A DNA stretch of 64,000 nt from Streptomyces sp. PsTaAH-137 (GTDB lineage Bacteria; Actinomycetota; Actinomycetes; Streptomycetales; Streptomycetaceae). Position 1 is the stretch's first letter. Each line of letters begins with the position of its first letter. Location of the stretch: the NCBI RefSeq assembly GCF_003259365.1, contig NZ_QLLY01000006.1, forward strand, positions 374,851-438,850, in the 5' to 3' direction. Below are positions 25,232 to 33,255 of this stretch, in pieces. A program made the translations under genes and the position numbers. The notes below the pieces were generated by a model. The model saw only the letters and a program-made list of their open reading frames with translations. It did not search any database and was not told where the DNA came from.

Positions 25232-26077
25232 ATGAGCGTCCCGACCTTCTACGGCAAGGAGCTGCGCTGGAAGCGCGAGGCCGCGGGGCTCTCCCTGGAG
25301 GACCTGGTACGGGGGAGTTACTACGGCAAGACGTACCTCAGCGACATCGAGCGGGGGGAGCGCCGGATGCCGCTTGATCTGGCGCGGCATGCTGATCAAG
25401 TGCTGGGTACGGACGGTTACTTCGAGCGCAACTGTGAGGATGTGCGCAGGGCGCGGAGGGGTACACACGCCGAGTACTTCGCGGACGTGCTCGCCTCGGA
25501 GCGGCGTGCGATGGAGATCGAGGAATGGGGGCCGTGCCTGCTCCCCGGCCCGCTCCAGCTGGAGCCGTACATCCGGGCAGTGGTACTGGCCGCCCACCCG
25601 TCGACCTCCGACGACCTGCTGGCGGCGAAGGTCGCGGACAGGCGCAGCCGCGCCGATCTCGTCGAAGAGTCGGACGGCCCGGAGACCTGGGCCGTGTTGC
25701 ACGAGTCGATCCTTCACGAACCGGTCCTCCCACAGGGGGAGATGGCGGAACAGCTTGCCCACGTGGCGGCGCTCGCCCGTAAACGCCGATTCATTCCGCA
25801 GATCCTTCTGCGGAATGCGGGGCCGCACCCCTTCATGATGGGCACGGCGAGGTTCTTGACCTTTCCTGACGAACCACCGCTCATGTACACGGAGAGCATG
25901 TACAGCGGGCAGTTGATCGATGACCCCGCTCTCGTGCGGCAGTATGCGAAGGCGTACGACCGCCTCAGAGCCACCGCTCTCGCTCCAGAGGCGTCCATCA
26001 GGCTGATCGAAGCAGCGGCGGAGGACTACCGAAATGGCAAGCACCCCGAACGATTCGAACCCCCGACTGTGGCGTAA
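25232..26077 (+). CDS. Scr1-family XRE regulator (DUF5753), WhiJ-like
   Basis: 281 residues. The helix-turn-helix covers about 5-65 (KELRWKREAAGLSLEDLVRGSY...LSDIERGERRMP). The DUF5753/Scr1 domain covers about 95-275, with LLPGPLQLEPYIRAVV, ADRRSRADLV and SMYSGQLIDDPALVRQYAKAYDRLRATAL. These regulators act with small DUF397 partners and RsbW-like ATPases in developmental control (WhiJ/BldB-type systems). The C terminus overlaps the start of the DUF397 gene by 44 bases, typical of this pair. Confidence 0.93.
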   Translation: MSVPTFYGKELRWKREAAGLSLEDLVRGSYYGKTYLSDIERGERRMPLDLARHADQVLGTDGYFERNCEDVRRARRGTHAEYFADVLASERRAMEIEEWGPCLLPGPLQLEPYIRAVVLAAHPSTSDDLLAAKVADRRSRADLVEESDGPETWAVLHESILHEPVLPQGEMAEQLAHVAALARKRRFIPQILLRNAGPHPFMMGTARFLTFPDEPPLMYTESMYSGQLIDDPALVRQYAKAYDRLRATALAPEASIRLIEAAAEDYRNGKHPERFEPPTVA

Positions 26078-26228
26078 GAGCAGCTACAGCAACGGCGATG
26101 GCGGTCACTGCGTCGAGGTCGCCGACGGAGTCCCCGGTGTCGTCCCGGTCCGCGACAGCAAGAACCCGGGCGGCCCGGTCGTCACCGTCACCGGCAACGC
26201 CTGGCGGGCGTTCGTCGACTCGCTGTGA
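26034..26228 (+). CDS. DUF397 small partner protein
   Basis: 64 residues: RLWRKSSYSNGDGGHCVEVA, then PVRDSKNPGGPVVTV, then WRAFVDSL. WxKSSYS, C-V-E-V and VRDSK are the DUF397 hallmarks; BldB belongs to this broad group. It overlaps the upstream Scr1 gene by 44 bases. Its last 57 bases have a decayed copy at 26808-26864. Confidence 0.93.
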   Translation: MASTPNDSNPRLWRKSSYSNGDGGHCVEVADGVPGVVPVRDSKNPGGPVVTVTGNAWRAFVDSL

Positions 26229-26257
26229 ACTCAGCGCAAGCGATCACGGTCAGGGGC

Positions 26258-26280
26258 GGGCGGATCACCGAGATCCGTCC
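26258..26280. terminator. Hairpin between convergent DUF397 and tautomerase genes
   Basis: GGGCGGATC (26258-26266), loop ACCGA, GATCCGTCC (26272-26280), one G-U wobble. Directly abuts the tautomerase stop. Confidence 0.6.
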
Positions 26281-26676
26281 CTACTGTTGGGACCCCTGCA
26301 GGTACTGCGCCCGGCCGTAGCCGAGAGACCAGTCGGCCTCGCGGTTCTCATGGATCACGATGAAGACGTTGTGCGGTGCGACCTGAGTCCGCTCGGTGAG
26401 CCGCCGGCAGATCTGCGCGTACATCTGACGCTTCTGCTCGTCGGTCCGGCCACCCCGCATCGTGATGTCGATGTAGACGATGCCGTCGTCGCGAGGGACG
26501 TCGAGATAGGTCCCGTGCCGAAGTGCTCCGGCCGTGCCGTCATGGTTGGTCAGGATCTGGAACCGGTCCTCGGGCGGGAACCCCATGGACTCGGTGAGGG
26601 CCTGTTGGACGGCATCTCCGACAGCGTCGAGACGAGACGGCTCCATCCGCAGGACATCGATACGGACCAGAGGCAT
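26281..26676 (-). CDS. 4-oxalocrotonate tautomerase-superfamily protein
   Basis: 131 residues. The product starts MPLVRIDV, so removal of Met exposes Pro1, the catalytic base of tautomerases. It continues with VYIDITMRGGRTDEQKRQMYAQICRRLTE and VFIVIHENREADWSLGYGRAQY, the pattern of the longer (about 130-residue) tautomerase group. ATG 26676 is required for the N-terminal Pro. The gene is less GC-rich by eye than its neighbours and lies between two DUF397 3' ends. Confidence 0.9.
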   Translation of the reverse strand: MPLVRIDVLRMEPSRLDAVGDAVQQALTESMGFPPEDRFQILTNHDGTAGALRHGTYLDVPRDDGIVYIDITMRGGRTDEQKRQMYAQICRRLTERTQVAPHNVFIVIHENREADWSLGYGRAQYLQGSQQ

Positions 26677-26743
26677 CGAGATCACCCTCCCAGGCAGGGC
26701 CCTTGTGTATTCGAGCAGGCGATCACCAGTGGTCGCACCATGA

Positions 26744-26765
26744 CTGTACATACCAATAGGTACAG
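26744..26765. promoter_or_regulatory. CTGTAC...GTACAG dyad upstream of the tautomerase gene
   Basis: 22-base imperfect palindrome with outer arms CTGTAC/GTACAG and an AT-containing centre (ATACCAATAG). It resembles operators of HxlR-type redox regulators (GTAC half-sites), but no such regulator gene is adjacent. It lies 68 bases upstream of the tautomerase ATG. Confidence 0.5.
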
Positions 26766-26807
26766 GATGCCACCAAGTCATTGCCGGCGTCTGGGGGCTA
26801 CCCGTGC

Positions 26808-26864
26808 GGCCCGATCGTCACCGTCACCGGTACAGCCGTGTGGGCGTTCGTCGACTCGCTCTGA
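26808..26864 (+). pseudogene. 3' remnant of a second DUF397 gene
   Basis: This stretch translates as GPIVTVTGTAVWAFVDSL plus stop, matching the C terminus of the intact DUF397 protein (GPVVTVTGNAWRAFVDSL). The DNA agrees with 26172-26228 at 49 of 57 positions by my count. No start or N-terminal part is found upstream; only GYPC precedes it in frame. Clear leftover of a duplicated or recombined gene. Confidence 0.8.
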
Positions 26865-26955
26865 ACGCCCCGGCGGCCCTGCACCTCCGGATAATGTTGA
26901 TTGGTGTACCGGGTTGTGGGGACAGCCGGAGCGCCTTGGGGAGGGCATGCGGAAC

Positions 26956-29016
26956 ATGAGTCGTCGTTCTGGTGGCGTAGTCGGCGTATGGGCCGAGATG
27001 CAGAGGCAGCAGCAGCGTCAGGCGGAGACCGAGGCCCGGCGGCAGCGGCTCGAACAGCAGCAGGCCCGCGCCCACCAGCGCCGAGCCGCCCAGAGCCACC
27101 GCGAGTACCGGCAGGCCGAGGCGGCCCGCCGTACAGAGGAGCTGGACGCGCAGATCGCCGCTCTCCAGAGCCTCCTCGTCACCGGGTGCCGGACGCCCGC
27201 CTTCAGCGTGTCGTCGCTGATGCGGCCTGAGCGGGTCGCACCGTTCGCGCCGGGGCAGTTGGGGCAGCCGGTGCCCATGCCGGTCAGCGACCATTACCAG
27301 GCACAGGGCGGCTGGACAGCCAGTCGCCGCGCCCAGGCCCAGGTCGAGGCGAGGGCGCGCTTCGAACGCGACTGGCACGCAGCACAGGCCGCTGAGGCGC
27401 GACGCCTCCAGCAACTTGCCGAGTACCAGAGGGAGTACGAGCGGTGGGCGGACGACCAACTGGCCGACACCCGGCGGCACAACGCCGGTATCGCCGAGCT
27501 GACAGAGCGGGTACGCCGACGCGACCCTGATGGCGTGGTCGAATACTTCTCGGCGGCGCTCTACGCATCCACCGCGTGGCCGGAGGGATTTCCCCGCCAA
27601 GTTGTCGCCGCCTTTGACCCAGCGGCCGGACAACTGGTGCTGGACTGGGAGCTCCCGGGCTACGACGTCGTCCCCGAGGCCAAGGCCGTCCGCTATCTGT
27701 CCAGCACGGACCAGGACAAGGAGACACCGCGACCGGTCGGCCAGCGCCGTTCGGTGTACCGCGAAGTCCTGGCGCAGTGCATGCTGCTCGTACTGCACGA
27801 CGTCTTCGCTGCGGACGAGTCCGGCGTGATCGAGTCCGTGACACTGAACGGTTTTGTGGACGGACACGATCCGGCGACGGGCAGGCCGGGACGCATCTAC
27901 CTCGCGACCGTGATGGCTCCGCGCGCGACCTTCCGCGGGCTGCACATCGAGCAGGTGGACCCTGGTAGCTGTCTGGCTGATGCGCTGCGCGGACAACTGT
28001 CCACCCGTCCGGACCAATTGGCGTCGGTGCGGCCGGGGCGTGTACCGGACGACATCGGACAGCGAATCGTCACCCACGGAACGGACGACGACCCGGATCT
28101 GTACGCCATGGATCCGATCGCGTTCGAGAACCTGGTCGCCGAGCTGTTTCGCGCCATGGGGATGCAGGCAGTCACGACCCAGCGTTCCAACGATGGTGGT
28201 GTGGATGTCGACGCTCTTGATCCGGCACCGATCACGGGCGGCCGAATCGTCGTTCAGGTGAAGCGCTACCGCAACACTGTGCCTCCGACAGCGGTCCGCG
28301 ACCTGTACGGCACGGTCCAGGACGCCGGCGCCAACAAAGGTGTGCTGGTCACGACATCGAGGTTCGGCCCGGGCTCGCACACGTTCGCCAACGGTAAGCC
28401 GCTGGAACTGATCTCGGGAGCGGAACTCGTCGACCTGCTCCATCGTCACGGCCTCCGTGGACGCCTGGGCGACAGCGCCTCGCCCGCCGCGGCGGCTCCC
28501 ACGGCGACGATTCCGGACCCCCGGCTTCCCGACGACTACAACGTCCTGGGCATGTCGTGGACTGGAGACGTCAGCCTCGATGTCTGCGCCCTCGTCTGCC
28601 GGGACAACCGGGTGCTCAGCGACGACCACTTCGTGTTCTTCAACAACCGGCAGACTCCTGACGGTTCCGTGCGCGCCCTTTCTGCCACCGCACCGGACAA
28701 GGCCGCCATCTGCGTCTCCTTCGACGGACTGCCCGCCGCCGCCAACCGGTTCGTGCTGGTGGCTGCCGTCGACCCGGAGGCCGACCCCGACGCGGACCTC
28801 TCCGGGTTCACGAACGCCGGTATCCGACTGCTGGACCCCGCGCTCACGGAACTGGGTCGGCTGGAAGTCTCCGACGGCCGGTCGGGCGAGACGGCCCTCG
28901 TCCTCGGCTCGTTCCGCCACCGCCCCAACGGAGACTGGGATTTCGTCCTCGGGGGCAAGGGCTACACGGGCGGCCTGGAAGAGCTCGTGCGCGATTTCGG
29001 CATCGACGTCGAGTGA
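26956..29016 (+). CDS. Coiled-coil / Mrr-type nuclease / TerD fusion protein
   Basis: 686 residues. Gln/Arg/Glu-rich coiled coils cover about 12-75 and 125-190, followed by an uncharacterised region (about 190-375) with a WELPGYDVVPEAKAVRY stretch. A restriction-endonuclease (Mrr-cat) domain covers about 383-498: AFENLVAELFRAMG, D413GGVD417 and Q434VK436 form the PD-(D/E)xK core. A C-terminal TerD domain covers about 526-686: MSWTGDVSLDVCALVCRDN, DDHFVFFNN, GETALVLGSF, GYTGGLEELVRDFGI. The start could also be ATG 26947; 26956 has better spacing from GGGGAGGG. TerD modules bind calcium and belong to stress/tellurium-resistance and phage-response systems. A defence role is inference. Confidence 0.88.
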   Translation: MSRRSGGVVGVWAEMQRQQQRQAETEARRQRLEQQQARAHQRRAAQSHREYRQAEAARRTEELDAQIAALQSLLVTGCRTPAFSVSSLMRPERVAPFAPGQLGQPVPMPVSDHYQAQGGWTASRRAQAQVEARARFERDWHAAQAAEARRLQQLAEYQREYERWADDQLADTRRHNAGIAELTERVRRRDPDGVVEYFSAALYASTAWPEGFPRQVVAAFDPAAGQLVLDWELPGYDVVPEAKAVRYLSSTDQDKETPRPVGQRRSVYREVLAQCMLLVLHDVFAADESGVIESVTLNGFVDGHDPATGRPGRIYLATVMAPRATFRGLHIEQVDPGSCLADALRGQLSTRPDQLASVRPGRVPDDIGQRIVTHGTDDDPDLYAMDPIAFENLVAELFRAMGMQAVTTQRSNDGGVDVDALDPAPITGGRIVVQVKRYRNTVPPTAVRDLYGTVQDAGANKGVLVTTSRFGPGSHTFANGKPLELISGAELVDLLHRHGLRGRLGDSASPAAAAPTATIPDPRLPDDYNVLGMSWTGDVSLDVCALVCRDNRVLSDDHFVFFNNRQTPDGSVRALSATAPDKAAICVSFDGLPAAANRFVLVAAVDPEADPDADLSGFTNAGIRLLDPALTELGRLEVSDGRSGETALVLGSFRHRPNGDWDFVLGGKGYTGGLEELVRDFGIDVE

Positions 29017-29046
29017 GCAGCCGAAATGGCAAGCAGCTGCAACGAC

Positions 29047-29889
29047 TTAACGGCCGGGCGCCCCGAAACGCGCCAGAAGGTGCCACACCTTCTTGACCGC
29101 CTGCGGGTCATGACGGCCGGTGCGCGCGGCATCCCCGACGATGCGGGGATCGAGTACGCCGTCGACGGCGATGCGCGCGCCCAGGTCGACGTACTCCTGA
29201 CCCCGGTAGCCGGGGTGCCGGCGCAGTTCCTGGACCGTGAGCCGGAAACCGGGGTGCCACTCCACGGGACAGCCCAGGCGCAGAGCCGCGGCCTCCACAT
29301 CGGTGCCTCGGTAGCAGGGATCCAGGACCAGCGCCTCCATGTGGCGGTCCGGCCGGACCTCGCCGTGGACCTGCGCCTCGATGTAGTCGTCGAGGTCGTC
29401 CTGGCGATCGGCGAGGGCGAGCTCGACGAGCCCCATCCGCGCCGCGACACCGAAATCAGAGGGCTCCAGGAAACTGTCCGGGTAGCAGAACGTGGTCCGC
29501 GCCAGCGTGGCGGCGGCCAGCCGGAAATGGGCCGAGCCGAACCGTGGCGCCCCGCCGACCGGCTTGCGGCGGAAGTTCAACGCGCCGTAGACGGGCCGCT
29601 CATGAGCCGGGGCCTCGTCGTAGGCACCGTCGAAGATCCGGCTCTCCCAGCGCCATCGGTCGCCGCCCGGATGCGCGGTCAGCCCACCGTTGCTGGTCCC
29701 GGTGACGAACTGCGAGCGGTAGACGCCGTCCTGGACCATGGCGTCCAGGATCGGCGTGCCGTTCAGGAGCCGGTCCGGATGGAAGTTGAGAGTCACCCGT
29801 GACGCGGGGTCGACCGGGGACCCGGACGACAGCCCCGCGACATGGCCGAGGGCGCGTTCCCGTGCTGTCAGAGAGGCTGCGGAGGTCAT
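29047..29889 (-). CDS. DUF3626 domain protein
   Basis: 280 residues. Recognisable DUF3626 blocks are VTLNFHPDRLLNGTPILDAM, YRSQFVTGTSNGGLTAHPGG, PVYGALNFRR, FRLAAATLARTTFCYPDSFL and VDLGARIAVDGVLDPRIVGDAA. Many conserved His/Asp/Arg suggest an enzyme, but no activity is known to me. ATG 29889 is the best start, though no SD is obvious. The gene ends 30 bases from the stop of the convergent Mrr-TerD gene. Confidence 0.85.
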   Translation of the reverse strand: MTSAASLTARERALGHVAGLSSGSPVDPASRVTLNFHPDRLLNGTPILDAMVQDGVYRSQFVTGTSNGGLTAHPGGDRWRWESRIFDGAYDEAPAHERPVYGALNFRRKPVGGAPRFGSAHFRLAAATLARTTFCYPDSFLEPSDFGVAARMGLVELALADRQDDLDDYIEAQVHGEVRPDRHMEALVLDPCYRGTDVEAAALRLGCPVEWHPGFRLTVQELRRHPGYRGQEYVDLGARIAVDGVLDPRIVGDAARTGRHDPQAVKKVWHLLARFGAPGR

Positions 29890-29934
29890 GCGCGCAGTGT
29901 TCCGCAGGACGATCGGCCTGCGCACGCGGATTGT

Positions 29935-30588
29935 CTACCGGTGCCCCACCGGGCACGACACCCCGGTCCCCCCGATCCCGCAGTACCCGCCCGGATTCCT
30001 GTCCAGGTACTGCTGGTGCTCCGGCTCCGCCGGATAGAAGGGGCGGTCGGCGGCCGGGAGGATCGCCGTCGTGATCGTGCCGTGTCCCGAACCGGTCAGC
30101 ACCTGCTGGTACGCCGCACGCGAGGCCTCCGCCGTGGCGGCCTGTTCGGGGGAGTGGGTGTAGACCGAGGAGCGGTACTGGGTGCCCACGTCGTTGCCCT
30201 GGCGGAAGCCCTGGGTCGGGTCGTGGTTCTCCCAGAAGAGCTTGAGCAGGGACTCGTACGGGATCACCGACGGGTCGTGGACGACGCGGACCGCCTCCGC
30301 GTGGCCCGTCAGGCCCGAGCAGACCTCCTCGTAGGCGGGGTTCTCCGTGTGGCCGCCCTGGTAGCCGACGAGCGTCGTCCACACGCCCGGTGCCCGCCAG
30401 AAGACGCGCTCGGCGCCCCAGAAGCAGCCGAGCGCGAAGTCGGCGACGGCCAGGCCCTCGGGGTACGGGCCCACCAGCGGGGTGCCGAGGACCGTGTGGC
30501 GGTCCGGGACGGAGTAGCCGGGGTCGGGGCGGCCGCGCAGGGCCTGCTCGGGGGTGGGCAGGACCGGGGTCCGGCCGGAGAATGTCAT
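29935..30588 (-). CDS. msrA: Peptide methionine sulfoxide reductase A
   Basis: 217 residues; reduces Met-S-sulfoxide in proteins. The catalytic Cys55 lies in [11 protein letters not shown]. Further family blocks are [54 protein letters not shown] and [17 protein letters not shown], with a recycling Cys near the end (GVSCPVGHR). The N-terminal extension of about 45 residues is typical of the longer MsrA group. ATG 30588 follows CCGGAG. Confidence 0.95.
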   Translation of the reverse strand: MTFSGRTPVLPTPEQALRGRPDPGYSVPDRHTVLGTPLVGPYPEGLAVADFALGCFWGAERVFWRAPGVWTTLVGYQGGHTENPAYEEVCSGLTGHAEAVRVVHDPSVIPYESLLKLFWENHDPTQGFRQGNDVGTQYRSSVYTHSPEQAATAEASRAAYQQVLTGSGHGTITTAILPAADRPFYPAEPEHQQYLDRNPGGYCGIGGTGVSCPVGHR

Positions 30589-30656
30589 GGGGTGCAGCCT
30601 CCCGGAGGTCGACGTCACCCCCGACAACAAGCGGGGCGCGGCCCGCGATTCCGGGG

Positions 30657-31748
30657 TCAGGCCGACAAGGTCGCCGGACTGCCCCCGTTCGCCTCGTAAC
30701 CGGCCACGGCCAGCGCCCGGTACACGGCGTACGACGCCGCAGGATCGGCCTCCGCCGTCCACGGCACGGCGCCCACGTGCCCGTCCACCCGCACGAGCTG
30801 CTGCATCGCCTCCGACCAGCGCTCGCCGCGCACCAGGAAGAACACCAGGAGATGCCGTACGTGGGCGAGCATCGGGTCGTCGGGACGGGCCGCGTGCACC
30901 GCGAACAGGGCGCCGTGCACGGCCTTGGAGACGACCTCGCTCTCGTAGAAGCCGCGCACCAGGTTCAGATCGGGCATGTGCTCGTACAGCGCGAAGAGCG
31001 GCAGCGCCGCCAGCAGCGAGCCGCGCGGGGCGCGCGCCGCGGCGGCCTCGGCGAAGGCGAACGCCTGCTCGCGCGAGCCGTGCCACTTCTCGCACCAGTA
31101 GCGCAGCCCCGCCAGGTGCGCGCCCATGTGCCCGGGCGCGGTGTCCAGGATCTTCAGCCAGACCTGCTCGAACTCCGACTGCGAGTAGCCGAGCCCGCGG
31201 GCCACCGCGAGATGCGTGATGTGCGGGACCGGGTCACCCGGCGCCAGCAGCGCGGCCTGCTCAAGGGCGCCGCGCGCCTCCTCCAGGATGATCCGCTGCT
31301 CGTCCTCGGTGCCGCCCCCGCGCCACGCCTGCTGCACCAGGAACTCGGCGAACACCTGTGCCCCGCCCGCGTCCTTGGGCTGCTGCGAGCGCCAGGCGTG
31401 CAGCCACCCGGCGCCGAGCCGCGGCGTCTGCGCCAGCTCGATGGCGGCGGCCCCGGCGATCGCCTGCACCCGCTCCCACCGGGTCTCGGTCTCCTTGCCG
31501 GTCCCGGCCAGCAATTGCGAAGCGGCCGTGAAATCCTGATTGCGCTGGACGACGGCCATCACGTCGAGCAGATCCTGGTCGGGGCCGGGCAGCCGGACAT
31601 CCAGGTCCTCCTGTCGCATGAACCCGTAGTCCGCCGGATCGGCGGCGTCCGGCGACCCCGGTGCCACCTGACGGATGCCGCCGCGCCTGCGCAGCATCAC
31701 CACCCAGGCGATCATCAGCACGGCCATCAGCCCCCAGAGAATTCCCAT
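30657..31748 (-). CDS. Membrane-anchored TPR-like protein of unknown function
   Basis: 363 residues. An N-terminal membrane helix ([20 protein letters not shown]) is followed by RRRGG and a long helical cytoplasmic region with Ala/Leu-rich repeats resembling degenerate tetratricopeptide repeats. No catalytic motif. Conserved in position beside metB in streptomycetes as far as I recall. It is divergent from metB with only 55 bases between the starts, so they share a compact promoter region. Confidence 0.8.
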   Translation of the reverse strand: MGILWGLMAVLMIAWVVMLRRRGGIRQVAPGSPDAADPADYGFMRQEDLDVRLPGPDQDLLDVMAVVQRNQDFTAASQLLAGTGKETETRWERVQAIAGAAAIELAQTPRLGAGWLHAWRSQQPKDAGGAQVFAEFLVQQAWRGGGTEDEQRIILEEARGALEQAALLAPGDPVPHITHLAVARGLGYSQSEFEQVWLKILDTAPGHMGAHLAGLRYWCEKWHGSREQAFAFAEAAAARAPRGSLLAALPLFALYEHMPDLNLVRGFYESEVVSKAVHGALFAVHAARPDDPMLAHVRHLLVFFLVRGERWSEAMQQLVRVDGHVGAVPWTAEADPAASYAVYRALAVAGYEANGGSPATLSA

Positions 31749-31803
31749 GCTTCAAAGCTAACCGAGGCGGCGACGGCTCCACGGCCCACTACCCTCGGGG
31801 CTC

Positions 31804-32973
31804 ATGAGCGACACGCACAGCCAGAGCGAAGCCCGGCGAGGCTTCGAGACCACCGCCATCCACGCCGGGAACACGGCCGACCCCGTCACCGGCGCCGTGG
31901 TCCCCCCGATCTACCAGGTCTCCACGTACAAGCAGGACGGCGTCGGCGGTCTGCGCGGCGGTTACGAGTACAGCCGCAGCGCCAACCCCACCCGTACCGC
32001 GCTGGAGGAGAACCTCGCCGCGCTGGAGGACGGCCGCCGCGGCCTCGCCTTCGCGTCGGGCCTGGCCGCCGAGGACTGCCTGCTGCGTACGCTGCTCAGC
32101 CCGGGCGACCACGTGGTCATCCCGAACGACGCGTACGGCGGCACGTTCCGCCTGTTCGCGAAGGTCGTCTCGCGCTGGGGCGTCGAGTGGTCCGTCGCCG
32201 ACACCAGCGACGCGGCGGCGGTCCGGGCCGCGCTCACCCCGAAGACCAAGGCCATCTGGGTCGAGACCCCGTCGAACCCGCTGCTCGGCATCACCGACAT
32301 CGCCGCCGTCGCCCAGGTCGCCCGGGACGCGGGCGCCCGCCTCGTCGTCGACAACACCTTCGCCAGCCCCTACCTCCAGCAGCCGCTGGCGCTCGGCGCG
32401 GACGTCGTCGTGCACTCCATGACCAAGTACATGGGCGGCCACTCGGACGTGGTGGGCGGCGCCCTGATCGTCAACGACGAGGCGCTGGGCGAGGAGCTGG
32501 CCTACCACCAGAACGCGATGGGCGCGGTCGCCGGGCCCTTCGACTCCTGGCTGGTGCTGCGCGGCATCAAGACGCTCCCCGTCCGCATGGACCGGCACAG
32601 CGAGAACGCCACCCGGGTCGCCGAGATGCTCGGCCGCCACCCCCGCGTCACCAAGGTCCTCTACCCGGGCCTGCCCGAGCACCCGGGCCACGAGACCGCC
32701 GCGAAGCAGATGAAGGCGTTCGGCGGCATGGTGTCGTTCCAGGTCGAGGGCGGCGAGGCGGCGGCCGTCGAGGTCTGCAACCGCGCGAAGCTCTTCACCC
32801 TCGGCGAGTCGCTGGGCGGCGTCGAGTCGCTCATCGAGCACCCGGGCCGGATGACCCACGCATCGGTCGCGGGCTCGGCCCTGGAGGTTCCGGCCGATCT
32901 GGTCCGGCTCTCCGTCGGCATCGAGTCGGTGGACGACCTCCTCGCCGACCTGAAGCAGGCGCTGGAAGGCTGA
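31804..32973 (+). CDS. metB: Cystathionine gamma-synthase (Cys/Met metabolism PLP enzyme)
   Basis: 389 residues. Joins O-acyl-homoserine with cysteine to give cystathionine, or acts as a gamma-lyase in the reverse direction. Seen: ETTAIHAGN, YEYSRSANPTRTALE, FASGLAAEDC, WVETPSNPLLGI, the PLP lysine in DVVVHSMTKYMGGHSDVVGG, and GGVESLIEHPGRMTHASV. Length and motifs are standard. The position near ilvA agrees with methionine/threonine metabolism. Confidence 0.93.
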   Translation: MSDTHSQSEARRGFETTAIHAGNTADPVTGAVVPPIYQVSTYKQDGVGGLRGGYEYSRSANPTRTALEENLAALEDGRRGLAFASGLAAEDCLLRTLLSPGDHVVIPNDAYGGTFRLFAKVVSRWGVEWSVADTSDAAAVRAALTPKTKAIWVETPSNPLLGITDIAAVAQVARDAGARLVVDNTFASPYLQQPLALGADVVVHSMTKYMGGHSDVVGGALIVNDEALGEELAYHQNAMGAVAGPFDSWLVLRGIKTLPVRMDRHSENATRVAEMLGRHPRVTKVLYPGLPEHPGHETAAKQMKAFGGMVSFQVEGGEAAAVEVCNRAKLFTLGESLGGVESLIEHPGRMTHASVAGSALEVPADLVRLSVGIESVDDLLADLKQALEG

Positions 32974-32984
32974 GGCAGCCGGGC

Positions 32985-33239
32985 TCACCAGCCCGTCAGC
33001 GGTGGAGTCGTCTCCGACGGCGGCTCCACCCACGGCCGCGCCATGCTCGCCCACACGACGAACGCCAGCGCCGCCACGACCAGCACGCACCACATCGTCC
33101 GCCGGACGACCCGGCGCCGGCCCAGTGCCCGCCCGCCCCTGCGCATCGCCTCCGCGCACAGCTCGGCGGGGACCACCGGCGGCGGCGCGGTGTCGAGCAC
33201 CGCGCGCACCGTCGCCGACCTGCGGTCCTCCAGGCTCAT
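32985..33239 (-). CDS. Small single-pass membrane protein, partner of the sigma-like gene
   Basis: 84 residues. A cytoplasmic N-terminal part (SLEDRRSATVRAVLDTAPPP...RALGRRRVVRR) is followed by one helix (MWCVLVVAALAFVVWASMA) and a Pro/Thr-rich tail ending PPLTGW. It starts 16 bases after the stop of the sigma-like gene with GGAGGA upstream, so it is co-expressed. Topology and position are those of a minimal anti-sigma-like membrane protein; that role is inference. Confidence 0.75.
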   Translation of the reverse strand: MSLEDRRSATVRAVLDTAPPPVVPAELCAEAMRRGGRALGRRRVVRRTMWCVLVVAALAFVVWASMARPWVEPPSETTPPLTGW

Positions 33240-33255
33240 GACCGGTCCTCCGGGC

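Noticed and set aside
26098..26955. Extension of the Mrr-TerD protein about 283 codons upstream
   Set aside because: The added sequence crosses the DUF397 gene, the tautomerase gene on the other strand and the DUF397 remnant in an unrelated frame; a good start with SD exists at 26956.
30589..31095. A 169-residue N-terminal extension of MsrA
   Set aside because: It is antisense-like Arg/Ala-rich sequence overlapping the TPR-like gene; ATG 30588 gives the normal MsrA.
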